NCBI GenBank assembly: GCA_027488855.1
Contig: JAIYAV010000231.1
Span: 1 to 32,661, forward strand
DNA length: 32,661 bases
Direction of reading: 5' to 3'
Source of the DNA: Saprospiraceae bacterium
GTDB lineage: Bacteria > Bacteroidota > Bacteroidia > Chitinophagales > Saprospiraceae
The notes under the pieces were generated by a model. It was given only the letters and a program-made list of their open reading frames with translations, was not told the origin of the DNA and made no database searches. Shown in pieces: positions 23,730 to 32,251 of this stretch (its first letter is position 1; each line of letters starts with the position of its first letter). The position numbers were made by a program, and so were the translations under genes.

Positions 23730-25199
23730 ATGGCAAAAGAGATTACTTCCAGGGCTGAGAATTATTCCGACTGGTACATCGACATCGTAAAACGAGCCAA
23801 TCTGGCCGACAATTCAGCCGTACGTGGCTGTATGGTCATCAAGCCTTATGGCTTCGCAATTTGGGAAAATATTCGGGATCAACTGGACAAAATGTTCAAA
23901 GAAACCGGACACGTCAACGCCTATTTTCCCTTATTCATCCCAAAAAGTTTTTTGAGCAAAGAAGCCCAACACGTGGATGGCTTTGCCAAAGAATGTGCAG
24001 TCGTTACCCACCACCGTCTGATGATGGCACCGGATGGGAGCGGCGTGGTGGTAGACCCTACAGCCAAACTGGAAGAAGAGCTGATTGTACGGCCTACTTC
24101 TGAAACCATCATTTGGGATACTTACCGCACCTGGATCAACTCCTACCGCGACTTACCCTTGCTGATCAACCAGTGGGCCAACGTAGTGCGTTGGGAAATG
24201 CGGACTCGTTTGTTCTTGCGGACTACTGAATTCCTGTGGCAAGAAGGGCATACTGCACACGCCACCAAAGCGGAAGCCGAAGAAGAGACGCTGCGCATCC
24301 TGGACATTTACTCCACTTTCGCCGAAGACTACATGGCCATGCCGGTGATTCGGGGCATCAAAACCGCCAACGAACGTTTTGCCGGAGCGGAGGAAACCTA
24401 CTGCATCGAGGCCTTGATGCAAGATGGCAAGGCCCTGCAAGCAGGTACTTCTCACTTCCTGGGTCAAAATTTCGCCAAGGCTTTTGATGTGAAGTTCCTG
24501 AGTGAAAACAACCAACAGGAATTTGTTTGGGCCACTTCATGGGGCGTGTCAACCCGCTTAATGGGTGGTTTGATTATGACCCATTCCGACGACGATGGTT
24601 TGGTGGTTCCCCCAAAACTGGCACCAACGCAGGTAGTGATCATCCCGATCCCTAAACCTACGCCCGCCATCGACGAGGTAGCCAAAAAAGTTATGGCCGA
24701 CCTGAAAGCAAAAGGTATTCGGGTCAAATACGATACGGACTTAAAAACACGCCCAGGCTTTAAGTTTGCGGAGCATGAATTGCATGGTATCCCTGTTCGT
24801 TTGGCGATTGGTGAGCGCGATTTGGCCAATGGTCAGGTCGAAGTAGCCCGCCGCGATACTAAGGAAAAAATGCAACAACCTGTGGAAGGTATTGAGCAGT
24901 ACATTGAAGATTTGTTGGTAGAGATTCAGGCCAACTTGTTCAATCGCGCCAAAGCCATGCGGGATGCACACATCACCAAAGTGGAGACCTTCGCAGAATT
25001 TGAAGAAGTGATCAACCGCGACATTCCCGGTTTTATTTCCGCTCACTGGGACGGTACTACCGAAACGGAAGAGAAAATCAAAGAATTGACCAAAGCAACC
25101 ATCCGTTGTATTCCATTGGATGCAGTAGCCGAAGATGGGGTCTGTGTCCTGACGGGCCAACCTTCACAGCGGCGGGTTTTGTTTGCTAAGGCTTATTGA
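23730..25199 (+). CDS. proS: Prolyl-tRNA synthetase, type without editing insertion
   Basis: This class II synthetase charges tRNA-Pro. The N-terminus [20 protein letters not shown] and [20 protein letters not shown] match the archaeal/eukaryotic-like (short) type. Motif 2 is seen as [20 protein letters not shown] followed by [25 protein letters not shown] and [20 protein letters not shown] are further signatures, the latter covering motif 3. At 489 residues it lacks the ~180-residue editing domain of the E. coli type. The anticodon-binding domain starts near residue 300 ([13 protein letters not shown]) and the C-terminal extension is complete. A terminator follows directly. Confidence 0.97.
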   Translation: MAKEITSRAENYSDWYIDIVKRANLADNSAVRGCMVIKPYGFAIWENIRDQLDKMFKETGHVNAYFPLFIPKSFLSKEAQHVDGFAKECAVVTHHRLMMAPDGSGVVVDPTAKLEEELIVRPTSETIIWDTYRTWINSYRDLPLLINQWANVVRWEMRTRLFLRTTEFLWQEGHTAHATKAEAEEETLRILDIYSTFAEDYMAMPVIRGIKTANERFAGAEETYCIEALMQDGKALQAGTSHFLGQNFAKAFDVKFLSENNQQEFVWATSWGVSTRLMGGLIMTHSDDDGLVVPPKLAPTQVVIIPIPKPTPAIDEVAKKVMADLKAKGIRVKYDTDLKTRPGFKFAEHELHGIPVRLAIGERDLANGQVEVARRDTKEKMQQPVEGIEQYIEDLLVEIQANLFNRAKAMRDAHITKVETFAEFEEVINRDIPGFISAHWDGTTETEEKIKELTKATIRCIPLDAVAEDGVCVLTGQPSQRRVLFAKAY

Positions 25200-25230
25200 G
25201 ATAAACCCGAAAGGGTCAAATTATTTTGCC

Positions 25231-25275
25231 ACAAAGGCACTAAGACTCCAAGGGACTTAGTGCCTTTGTTTTTTT
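25231..25275 (+). terminator. Intrinsic terminator of proS
   Basis: ACAAAGGCACTAAG (25231-25244) pairs perfectly with CTTAGTGCCTTTGT (25256-25269), followed by seven to eight T. The stem also belongs to the common CACAAAGGCACTAAG repeat type. Confidence 0.9.
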
Positions 25276-25302
25276 ATGGCTATTCTTTTTTATGATCAAA
25301 AT

Positions 25303-26352
25303 TTAGCAATACCGTTTCAAAATCGCCTGCAATTCCTCCTCCCGCTTTTGAATAGACTGGTACAAAGCCTGCTGGTTCCGCGCCCGCACCAGATTGTGCT
25401 CCGCATAACGCACTTTGTAGTACACATCCCCATTGAGGTAATCACCCAAAAAGCGCATCATTTGTTCAAGGATGATCCAAAAAGCGCCTTGCAAAAGATG
25501 GTCTTTTTCCACTTGGGTCAAGGCAGCTTGAATTTTGGGCACAAAACCACTCGCCAAACCCTCAAACAAGGGTAAGACCACTTCCACTTTATTCACATCC
25601 GCCTCATCTTCAGAAAAAGTAGGTGTCATACTCCGCACCATATCGCCAAAATCAGACAAGATGCTACCCGCCTGGATGGTATCCCAATCAATCACCGCAA
25701 TGGCTTCGCCACTATGGGCATCAAAAAGTACATTGGCAATTTTGGGGTCATTGTGCACAACCCGCAGGGGCAAGCCCAAATCCTGGATGTGTTGAAATAC
25801 CCGTGCTTCTTTTTGCACAAAAGCCACTTCATCGCGCACTTCCGCCAGGCGACCCGCTGTATTTTGTTCCACCGCTTTTTGAAAGTGTTTAAAGCGACTC
25901 AAACTATCATGGAAGCCAGGCAGGGTATCTTGCACCAATTGTGGATCGAGATCAGCGAGGCCATTTAAAAAGGTACCTACTGCTGCCGCGCCTTGTTGGG
26001 CTTGTTGGGCGTTTTCGGCATGCTCTACTGCGATGCTACCTGGCAAATAATCAACAGCTCGCCAACAGTTTCCCTCTTCATCAAATAAGTACCCCTGCCC
26101 ATCAATACCAGGGAGCAGTCCGGGCAGTTCCAAATCGATGTTTTTGCTGCGCAAATGTGACAACACCGTCCGGTAATTGTGCATGATCCGATCCGGGTAG
26201 GGAAAAACGATGGTATTGATGCGTTGCAGCACCAGCTTTTCACCCTGCACCGAAGTGCCGAGCCAGGTGTCGTTGATGTTGCCGCTGCCGAGTGGCGCGA
26301 GTTGAAGGCCCTCCGGAAAACCGAAGTAGTCAAAAACAGTGGAGAGTGGCAT
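25303..26352 (-). CDS. Sugar 1-kinase-like phosphotransferase (APH fold)
   Basis: The fold is aminoglycoside-phosphotransferase-like. The nucleotide loop is LAPLGSGNINDTWLG (18-32), the ATP-binding Lys/Arg region is LVLQRINTIVFPYPD, the Brenner motif is VVHNDPKIANVLFD (198-211), and the metal-binding DFG equivalent is AVIDWDTIQAG (219-229). NINDT and QRIN are features of the N-acetylhexosamine 1-kinase (NahK-like) branch. A nucleotidyltransferase gene lies just upstream on the same strand, which supports a sugar 1-kinase rather than a drug-resistance role. The substrate (N-acetylhexosamine or another hexose) is inferred, not shown. Confidence 0.85.
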   Translation of the reverse strand: MPLSTVFDYFGFPEGLQLAPLGSGNINDTWLGTSVQGEKLVLQRINTIVFPYPDRIMHNYRTVLSHLRSKNIDLELPGLLPGIDGQGYLFDEEGNCWRAVDYLPGSIAVEHAENAQQAQQGAAAVGTFLNGLADLDPQLVQDTLPGFHDSLSRFKHFQKAVEQNTAGRLAEVRDEVAFVQKEARVFQHIQDLGLPLRVVHNDPKIANVLFDAHSGEAIAVIDWDTIQAGSILSDFGDMVRSMTPTFSEDEADVNKVEVVLPLFEGLASGFVPKIQAALTQVEKDHLLQGAFWIILEQMMRFLGDYLNGDVYYKVRYAEHNLVRARNQQALYQSIQKREEELQAILKRYC

Positions 26353-26377
26353 GTTGCGATCGATTGGGTGAAAATAA

Positions 26378-26499
26378 GTTGAAGAGTTGAAAAGCTGAAG
26401 AGTTGAAGAGTAAGCTACCGCAGCGACTTAGACAATGTCCTTGTCAATGATGCTGCGGTAGCTTACTCTTCAACTTCTCAACCCTTCAACTTTTCAACC
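26378..26499. repeat. Tandem-armed inverted repeat, copy B (nucleotidyltransferase-kinase gap)
   Basis: GTTGAAGA/GTTGAAAA units from 26378 lead to the core GTAAGCTACCGCAGCGA (26410-26426). The complementary core is at about 26450-26466, with mirrored CTTCAACT-type units to 26499. The core and central ACAATGTCCTTGTC match copy A (10823-10926) in reverse complement. The right arm overlaps the last seven codons and stop of the nucleotidyltransferase gene. Confidence 0.92.
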
Positions 26500-27401
26500 T
26501 CTCCCCACAATTGTTCTGGATAACGCCCTTCGGCAATAAACTGCTGGAAAGCCCGGGCTACGGTACCTCGGTCTTCCTGGTAAGTTACACCGTACCACAG
26601 ATCATGGCTTGGCAATAAACTGACCTTCAACCCTTGATGGTTCATCATGTTGTTGACTGCGGTGGGGATGTAAAACTCGGCCTTGGAGTTTTCCCAATTG
26701 TCTTGGACAAACTGCACAAAATCCTTGCGCAGCGACTCGAATATGCTGGAGTGGAAACCCCAAAAATTCATGGATACGTAGGTTTCGTCGGGTAAGGCTA
26801 CTTTTTGCCCAGCTTCTTCGTAGCAGATTTGGCCATTTTCTTCCCGACCAATTTTGGTGCGCTCAGTAACACTCAACAACTTAAAGTCAGCGTCTACTTC
26901 ACAAACGCCCCGCGACACAAAGCCGTTTTCGGAAAGCGTATTGGCCAACACATACCCAATCATGCAAAAATGTTCGGGTTGACAATCGCTGGTTAAGAAA
27001 CGCGCCATGGAGCGGAAGCCATCCACCCCGTAATAATCGTCGGCGTTGATCACCGCGAAGGGTTCTTTGATGGTTTCGTAAGCGACTAGGATGGCATGGC
27101 CAGTTCCCCAAGGTTTTTCCCGCGCGGGAAAAGCGGCCACCCCGGTAATCGGTGTATCGTATTCCTGATAAACAAAGTCGACCTCAGCAAGCTGGGCAAT
27201 TTTGTTGCCAATTTTTTCCATAAATGCCGCTTCGATGTCTTTGCGGATCACAAATACCACTTTACCAAAACCGGCTTGCAAGGCATCATAAATGGAGTAT
27301 TCCAGGAGGATTTCGTCGTTTGGGCCTACGCCATCGATTTGTTTTAGTCCACCGTATCGACTGCCCATGCCCGCAGCCAGTATCAGAAGTGTTGGCTTCA
27401 T
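26478..27401 (-). CDS. Sugar-phosphate nucleotidyltransferase
   Basis: The N-terminus LILAAGMGSRYGGLKQIDGV is the nucleotide-binding GxGxR-type signature of NTP_transferase enzymes. PWGTGHAILVAYETI and FAVINADDYYGVDGF (the metal-binding Asp pair) are typical. It transfers a nucleotidyl group to a sugar 1-phosphate. Substrate cannot be fixed from sequence. The next gene downstream is a sugar 1-kinase-like protein, so together they could turn a free sugar into a nucleotide sugar. The final residues EVEKLKG and the stop are encoded by the right arm of repeat copy B. A TAATTTGGC box lies at 27460-27467. Confidence 0.9.
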   Translation of the reverse strand: MKPTLLILAAGMGSRYGGLKQIDGVGPNDEILLEYSIYDALQAGFGKVVFVIRKDIEAAFMEKIGNKIAQLAEVDFVYQEYDTPITGVAAFPAREKPWGTGHAILVAYETIKEPFAVINADDYYGVDGFRSMARFLTSDCQPEHFCMIGYVLANTLSENGFVSRGVCEVDADFKLLSVTERTKIGREENGQICYEEAGQKVALPDETYVSMNFWGFHSSIFESLRKDFVQFVQDNWENSKAEFYIPTAVNNMMNHQGLKVSLLPSHDLWYGVTYQEDRGTVARAFQQFIAEGRYPEQLWGEVEKLKG

Positions 27402-27459
27402 GTGTTTTGTTTTAGCCTGCCCATGAAGGCGAGCGGCTAGGAGAATTGTTGAATGCGGG

Positions 27460-27467
27460 CCAAATTA
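27460..27467 (-). promoter_or_regulatory. Possible -7 box of the nucleotidyltransferase gene
   Basis: The minus strand reads TAATTTGG about 60 bases before the ATG at 27401, the same variant as upstream of the universal stress protein gene. It overlaps the end of the spacer after the peroxiredoxin stop. Confidence 0.35.
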
Positions 27468-27470
27468 CGT

Positions 27471-27926
27471 TTATTCCCCTGTTTCTAATATTTGTTGAGC
27501 ATGGTTTTTAGTGACCACTTTGTCAATTACCCGTTCAATCACTCCTTTTTCGTCAATGATGAACGTGCTGCGCAGGACGCCATCGTAGGTTTTCCCATAC
27601 ATCTGTTTTTCACCCCAAGCGCCAAAAGCCTTGATCACCTCATTGTCCGTATCAGCAATCAACGGAAAGGGTAGGCTGAATTTTTGAATAAAATTGAGTT
27701 GCTTTTTGGCTGAATCCGGACTAACCCCGAGTAAGGTGTAACCGTTTGCTTTCAAATCTGCATAGCCATCGCGTAAGCTACAATTTTCAGCCGTGCAATT
27801 TGGCGTATTGGATGCAGGGTAAATGAACAGGATCAATTTTTTTCCCAAATAATCCTTTAATGAAACGGTTTCGCCAGTTTGAATCACGGCAGTGAAATCC
27901 GGTGCTTGATCTCCAACTTTTAACAT
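27471..27926 (-). CDS. bcp: Thiol peroxidase of the Bcp/PrxQ type
   Basis: This peroxiredoxin reduces hydroperoxides in the cytoplasm using thioredoxin. VGDQAPDFTAVIQTGETVSL begins the thioredoxin-like fold. The active-site loop YPASNTPNCTAENCSLRD contains the peroxidatic Cys of TPxCT and a second Cys five residues later, as in the atypical two-Cys PrxQ group. STFIIDEKGVI is the usual beta-strand. Length (151 residues) is normal. It lies 61 bases downstream of the M23 peptidase gene on the same strand. Confidence 0.95.
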   Translation of the reverse strand: MLKVGDQAPDFTAVIQTGETVSLKDYLGKKLILFIYPASNTPNCTAENCSLRDGYADLKANGYTLLGVSPDSAKKQLNFIQKFSLPFPLIADTDNEVIKAFGAWGEKQMYGKTYDGVLRSTFIIDEKGVIERVIDKVVTKNHAQQILETGE

Positions 27927-27987
27927 GCGCTCTTTTTTAGTGGTTTTCCTTCACCAAAACAAAAAAGCCTATCCTAGGTTCACCCCA

Positions 27988-29706
27988 TTAGCGAGTAAAA
28001 TTTTTCTCCCAAACCCTCTTATTGCCCATCCCATCCGATACCTCCAGGTGGAAAACGTGCGCACCTGCGGCGACTCTCGGCGTAAAGCGATAGGTGATGC
28101 GGTTGTATTTTTCATCATAATCCATCAACACCCATTGTCCATCGATCTCAGCGCGGTAAGTCAAACCAGGCGTACTTCCGGCATGGCCAAAATTGTCGTT
28201 GATCCGAAAAGAGATCGCGCTCACTTTGGACAACACTGGCGTGAATCGCTCGGGGGTAATGGTTGGGGGAACCGTATCGATCTTGATACAAAACTCTCCA
28301 AGGGTGCGCACATCTGCCTTGAGGCTACCGTCGGGCTGCCATTTCCCACCGTAATTGGTCACCCGGCCATTGCTGTTGCAATACGCTACAAAAGCTTTGT
28401 GTCGGAGTGAATCAGGCAATTTGATGGGTTTGAGCGCCATGCTGTAAAAGCTGTGCACGGGGATGCGCGTGTTTTGGAGAATATGGACTTTGGAAAAAAC
28501 GTTGGCCGAACGTTCTGGAACTACGCTGTATTGGAGGTAACAATCTTCGTAAAAAATCTTTTCTGGAAAATGGATTTTCACATCGTTGGTTTGAATGGCA
28601 CTAGGTAGGTTGTACGGCAAAAGGTAGTTGTATTGGCGAGCCGCAGCTTTCACCAGCGCTGTGTCCAATTTGACCCAAAACTGCGTACGCGCGGTATTGC
28701 CAGCTACGTCTTTGACGACGATGTTCACCTTGCGGGTTTGTTTCTCTGCAATGTTGATTTTGCCATTTTCCAGTACTTGATTGTACATGGACAAACCATT
28801 GCCAGGCAATAAGAAACAACGGTGAAAATACGAATTGCGCGATACCCTTTCTTCGTAATCTACATGGGCATTGATGTAACGGGTTTCCGAAAAATCGAGT
28901 TTTTCCACCGCAAAATGGTAAACAGGTTTATCATCGACCAACAAATCGAGCGTATAAATGCCGTTCCAGTTGTTCACCCCATCCATGTGGTCGTAGGCTT
29001 TGATGGCCAGGCCCACTTGTTTGGTTTTGACTTTGAGGGTATCGCCAGTTACGCCGTATTGGGTATTTTTGAGGAGCAGGGGCACCCGACGGGTTTCGGC
29101 CAACTGGTTGTTTTCGGCAATTTGATAAATTTTGAGCTCGTGTACCCGAGGAGGGGTGTTATCCAGCACTTGTAGTCCAAACAACAGGGGATTGATCGAT
29201 CGGTCGGTCGCGGTTTCCCGAATTTCGAAATGGAGGTGTGGGCCAAAGGAATGGCCAGTGTTGCCCATTTTGGCAATGAGTTGACCTTTTTTAACCGGGA
29301 AACGCCCTGCTTCAGGGTACAATTCCACAGCGAACTGCTGCGCAGCATACTGTTTCTCTTCAATGTATTTGGCCAGCTCGGGTGAAAAGCCGCTCAAGTG
29401 TGCATACAGCGTGGTATATCCATTGGGGTGCCGCAGGTACATCACACTGCCGTACCCACCAGGGTTGATTTTGATGCAGTACACTTCACCGTCCCCGGCT
29501 GCGTAAATGGATACACCCAAGCCACCCTTGATGTCGATGCCCGAATGAAAATGGTCTGGCCTCAATTCACCAAAAGTACCCGAAAGGCGCAAAGGGCCAC
29601 TCACTGGCGCAGCAAAAAAATCCGTGGGGTAAATGCCTTCGGTGCTAGGCACCACAAAAGCCAGCAATAACAGCGGAAGAAAAAGCGAGAGCAGTCGAAT
29701 CAGCAT
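27988..29706 (-). CDS. Exported M23-family (LytM-type) metallopeptidase
   Basis: A signal peptide (MLIRLLSLFLPLLLLAFVV) precedes an LytM domain with the full zinc set: HSGIDIK (H54, D58) and GPHLHFEIR (H157, H159). Between them are GDGEVYCIKINPGGYGSVMY, YTTLYAHLSGF and GQLIAKMGNTGHSFG. Such domains cleave peptidoglycan cross-bridges or serve as scaffolds; intact zinc ligands favour an active enzyme. About 400 residues of beta-rich sequence follow, with Ig-like strands (VNIVVKDVAGNTARTQFWVK and further), a layout common in Bacteroidota M23 proteins. The C-terminal function is unknown. Location in the periplasm is inferred. Confidence 0.93.
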   Translation of the reverse strand: MLIRLLSLFLPLLLLAFVVPSTEGIYPTDFFAAPVSGPLRLSGTFGELRPDHFHSGIDIKGGLGVSIYAAGDGEVYCIKINPGGYGSVMYLRHPNGYTTLYAHLSGFSPELAKYIEEKQYAAQQFAVELYPEAGRFPVKKGQLIAKMGNTGHSFGPHLHFEIRETATDRSINPLLFGLQVLDNTPPRVHELKIYQIAENNQLAETRRVPLLLKNTQYGVTGDTLKVKTKQVGLAIKAYDHMDGVNNWNGIYTLDLLVDDKPVYHFAVEKLDFSETRYINAHVDYEERVSRNSYFHRCFLLPGNGLSMYNQVLENGKINIAEKQTRKVNIVVKDVAGNTARTQFWVKLDTALVKAAARQYNYLLPYNLPSAIQTNDVKIHFPEKIFYEDCYLQYSVVPERSANVFSKVHILQNTRIPVHSFYSMALKPIKLPDSLRHKAFVAYCNSNGRVTNYGGKWQPDGSLKADVRTLGEFCIKIDTVPPTITPERFTPVLSKVSAISFRINDNFGHAGSTPGLTYRAEIDGQWVLMDYDEKYNRITYRFTPRVAAGAHVFHLEVSDGMGNKRVWEKNFTR

Positions 29707-29849
29707 AGCGTTTCGGAATATTTTGGTTACAACGTTAATTTGTTACAGAACGATCTATTGTATCAATTGGCCTTTGGGAGAGGATAGGTCATAAATGTAG
29801 CGAGTTGATGAGAGGCTGTTTAAGTTTCTGAGGCTAAAATAAATTATTC

Positions 29850-30542
29850 TTAGAGAACTTGTGTCCAGGAGCCTGTTAAAGTCTCCAGCTTTTTATTTTC
29901 CTGTAGGTATTTCAAAAAAGATTTGCGGCTAATCGGCTTGGCACCCAGGCTGCCCAGGTGTTGGGTTTGTTGTTGACAATCAATCAAGGTGAAGCCTTTT
30001 TCCCGCAGTTTCTGCACCAGAGTGATGAAACCAAACTTGGAGGCATTGCTCACCCGTGCAAACATGGATTCTCCAAAAAAGATTTTCCCCAGGGAGATGC
30101 CGTACAGGCCGCCGACCAAATCTCCTTCCTGCCACACTTCCACCGAATGGGCATAGCCCAGTTGGTGTACTTGTACGTAAGCCTGGATCATATCCTCGGT
30201 AATCCAGGTGTCGCCTGACTGTCCATTTCGATTGGATTGTTGGCAACTGCGCATGACGCCTTCAAAATCTTGATCAAAGCTGACCTGGAATTTCATTTGG
30301 TTAAAATAAGGGCGCATACTTTTGGACACCACCAATTCATCCGGGAACAAGACGAAGCGAGGGTCCGGCGACCACCACAAAATAGGGTCTCCTTCATTGA
30401 ACCAGGGGAAAATCCCCCCGGCGTATGCTTCCAACAAACGTGCAGGAGACAAATCCCCACCCACTGCCAAAATACCTTCTGGAGTAGCTAATTCAGGTGC
30501 AGGAAATTCCAAGGATTGTTCATCCAACCAAAAAACGGGCAT
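29850..30542 (-). CDS. aat: Leucyl/phenylalanyl-tRNA--protein transferase
   Basis: Aat transfers Leu or Phe from aminoacyl-tRNA to N-terminal Lys or Arg of proteins, marking them for ClpS/ClpAP by the N-end rule. The signatures are GILAVGGDLSPARLLEAYAG, GIFPWFNEGDPILWWSPDPR, LVGGLYGISLGKIFFGESMF and LIDCQQQTQHLGSLGAKPIS. A GTG at 30548 would add two residues; the ATG at 30542 (MPVFWL) is preferred. The protein is complete. It lies 51 bases downstream of ctaA, and the gap holds a perfect DnaA box. Confidence 0.97.
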   Translation of the reverse strand: MPVFWLDEQSLEFPAPELATPEGILAVGGDLSPARLLEAYAGGIFPWFNEGDPILWWSPDPRFVLFPDELVVSKSMRPYFNQMKFQVSFDQDFEGVMRSCQQSNRNGQSGDTWITEDMIQAYVQVHQLGYAHSVEVWQEGDLVGGLYGISLGKIFFGESMFARVSNASKFGFITLVQKLREKGFTLIDCQQQTQHLGSLGAKPISRKSFLKYLQENKKLETLTGSWTQVL

Positions 30543-30582
30543 CGTCACAAATAATTAACAATGAAAAAAGTTTTCCACAAAG

Positions 30583-30591
30583 TTATCCACA
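30583..30591 (+). promoter_or_regulatory. Perfect DnaA box in the ctaA-aat gap
   Basis: TTATCCACA, the consensus DnaA-binding 9-mer, with a one-mismatch TTTTCCACA at 30571-30579 beside it. Confidence 0.6.
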
Positions 30592-30593
30592 TT

Positions 30594-31682
30594 TCACTTT
30601 TTTGCGCCCAAACGCAGGTGATAATTGAGATAAAGGACTGTGGTAAGGAGTACTAAGGCTCCAGCTTGGTGGAAAACACCGAGTCCGACAGGGACAGTTC
30701 CCTTACAGTACAACAAGGTAAAAATTCCCAACAAAACTTGTATAAAAATCATTAGTGGAAGTAGTGGAAGGGCGGAGCGGAAAGGGCCTTTAGGAGCATT
30801 GGTCATGGCTTTGTAAAAATACCACAAAACAATGACTGTCAATGCATAAGCTAAACTTCTGTGCATCAATTGCACCAAGGCTGACATGAATGGCCCACGG
30901 TCGTAATGTATGAAATTGAGGCTATTCCATTCACTTCCTTGTAGTACCACTGCGGGTATCCAATCACCGTTCATTTGGGGCCAGGTAGGGTAAAAAAGCC
31001 CTGCTTTCATGCCTGACATGATGCCTCCTAATACAATTTGTACACCCAGGAGGATCGCTATCCACAATCCCCACTTTTTTAACAAAACACTGTGGATAAC
31101 TTGTGGATAACCTGTAAAAGTTGTCAACAGAGTCCAGAATAATGTACTGTACACAGCCAAAGCGATGGACAAATGTAATGTCAACTTGTAGGCATTCACC
31201 CAGGGACGGTTGACTAAACCACTGGCTACCATGATCCAACCAAAGGAAGCGGCCAATGCTGCGAGCAAAACCACTACCCCCAAACGCCGGAGCAAAGCGC
31301 GATCAATCCAGCCCTTGAAATAGAAAAACAAAAAGGGGATCAAAAAGACAAACCCCATCGAACGAGCCCAAAGCCGGTGGAAATATTCCCAGAAGTAAAT
31401 GAACTTGAATTCGCTCATGCTCATCCCGTCGTTGATTTTTTGATATTGTGGGGTCGCCTGGTATTCCACAAATTCCTCTTCCCATTGCGCTGCGTTCAGT
31501 GGTGGTAAAGTTCCCGTCACAATTTCCCACTTGGTAATCGAAAGTCCTGAGCCCGTAAGGCGAGTCACGCCACCAATCACCACTTGCATAAAGACCATAA
31601 AAACCCCAATCATCAGCCAAACCTGCACGGCTTTGGGATAAATGAATGCAGCAGACTTGGTGGAAGCATTTGCGCTTGACAT
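30594..31682 (-). CDS. ctaA: Heme A synthase (COX15/CtaA)
   Basis: The enzyme oxidises the methyl group of heme O to form heme A for aa3-type cytochrome oxidase, in the membrane. It has about eight hydrophobic segments. Conserved parts include VVIGGVTRLTGSGLSITKWE, IYFWEYFHRLWARSMGF (with a heme-ligand type His), KLTLHLSIALAVYS, LMHRSLAYALTVIVLWY and LGVFHQAGALVLLTTVLYL. The sequence fits the COX15 (type 2) group. The frame opens at 31748, but the ATG at 31682 (MSSANASTKSAAF) gives a normal short leader. Two perfect DnaA boxes are embedded in the coding sequence at 31091-31110. Confidence 0.95.
   Translation of the reverse strand: MSSANASTKSAAFIYPKAVQVWLMIGVFMVFMQVVIGGVTRLTGSGLSITKWEIVTGTLPPLNAAQWEEEFVEYQATPQYQKINDGMSMSEFKFIYFWEYFHRLWARSMGFVFLIPFLFFYFKGWIDRALLRRLGVVVLLAALAASFGWIMVASGLVNRPWVNAYKLTLHLSIALAVYSTLFWTLLTTFTGYPQVIHSVLLKKWGLWIAILLGVQIVLGGIMSGMKAGLFYPTWPQMNGDWIPAVVLQGSEWNSLNFIHYDRGPFMSALVQLMHRSLAYALTVIVLWYFYKAMTNAPKGPFRSALPLLPLMIFIQVLLGIFTLLYCKGTVPVGLGVFHQAGALVLLTTVLYLNYHLRLGAKK
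31091..31110 (-). promoter_or_regulatory. Pair of perfect DnaA boxes within ctaA
   Basis: TGTGGATAA occurs twice, at 31091-31099 and 31102-31110, in the same orientation and 11 bases apart. The reverse complement is TTATCCACA. Spacing of about one helical turn allows cooperative binding. Confidence 0.6.
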
Positions 31683-32251
31683 ACTTTTGTTTTTCTCTCG
31701 AACAAAGATAAGCGCTTTTCGTTGGCAATTTTTTTCAGCCGAAGTCACTCTATGATTAATTAAAATGAATTTAAATTAAAAAACTAATCAAGTTCATCAT
31801 CAGCAGTGTTAGTATGTGGAGAAAAAGATAAGTTAACTCAAGGTTATCTCAGTGTTAAGATTTTGACTCCGCTTATGCACAACAAACCAACAGGCGAAAG
31901 TGAGCCTAATCAAGCAGTTCCGACTTTTGTCCACAATGCCCTAAATACTTGTTAACGGAATAACTTTTTTTGCTGCGATTGTGAACGAGCCGTTGGTGGG
32001 CAGCCACTTTTCGGGCATAGCGTAAGGAAAACGCTGTAGAGAATGGGGATAACTTTATTCCCAAAGACCAGATGTTAACGAGTGTGCATAAGTGGGGGCT
32101 AAACTCACGCTTTTCCACTAAATTGGGGTGGAAAACTTTTGGAGCTAAATGCAAGCCTGTTAAGGTTTTAAGGCAAAACCGAAAAATGGCCTTGTTGGTA
32201 ACTTTTGGGAATTATTTTTCCACAGCACAATTATCACAAAACTGCGTAATC
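31683..32251. other. Candidate chromosomal replication origin (oriC)
   Basis: No convincing gene lies in this 569-base stretch. An AT-rich tract at 31751-31789 (only 4 G/C in 39 bases) could be a DNA-unwinding element. DnaA boxes to its right are perfect at 31873-31881 (TTATGCACA, plus) and 32083-32091 (TGTGCATAA, minus). One-mismatch boxes lie at 31815-31823, 31927-31935, 32044-32052 and 32216-32224. The six genes to the left (ctaA to the kinase) all run away from the region, as expected for leading-strand genes. In Bacteroidota dnaA is often not beside the origin, so its absence here is not evidence against. Confidence 0.55.

Noticed and set aside
25303..26352. Aminoglycoside-resistance gene
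   Set aside because: The APH fold is shared by many kinases; the neighbouring nucleotidyltransferase and NahK-like motifs favour a sugar kinase.
31906..32154. 82-codon minus-strand frame in the candidate origin
   Set aside because: No family features, and the sequence is better explained by DnaA boxes and intergenic composition.
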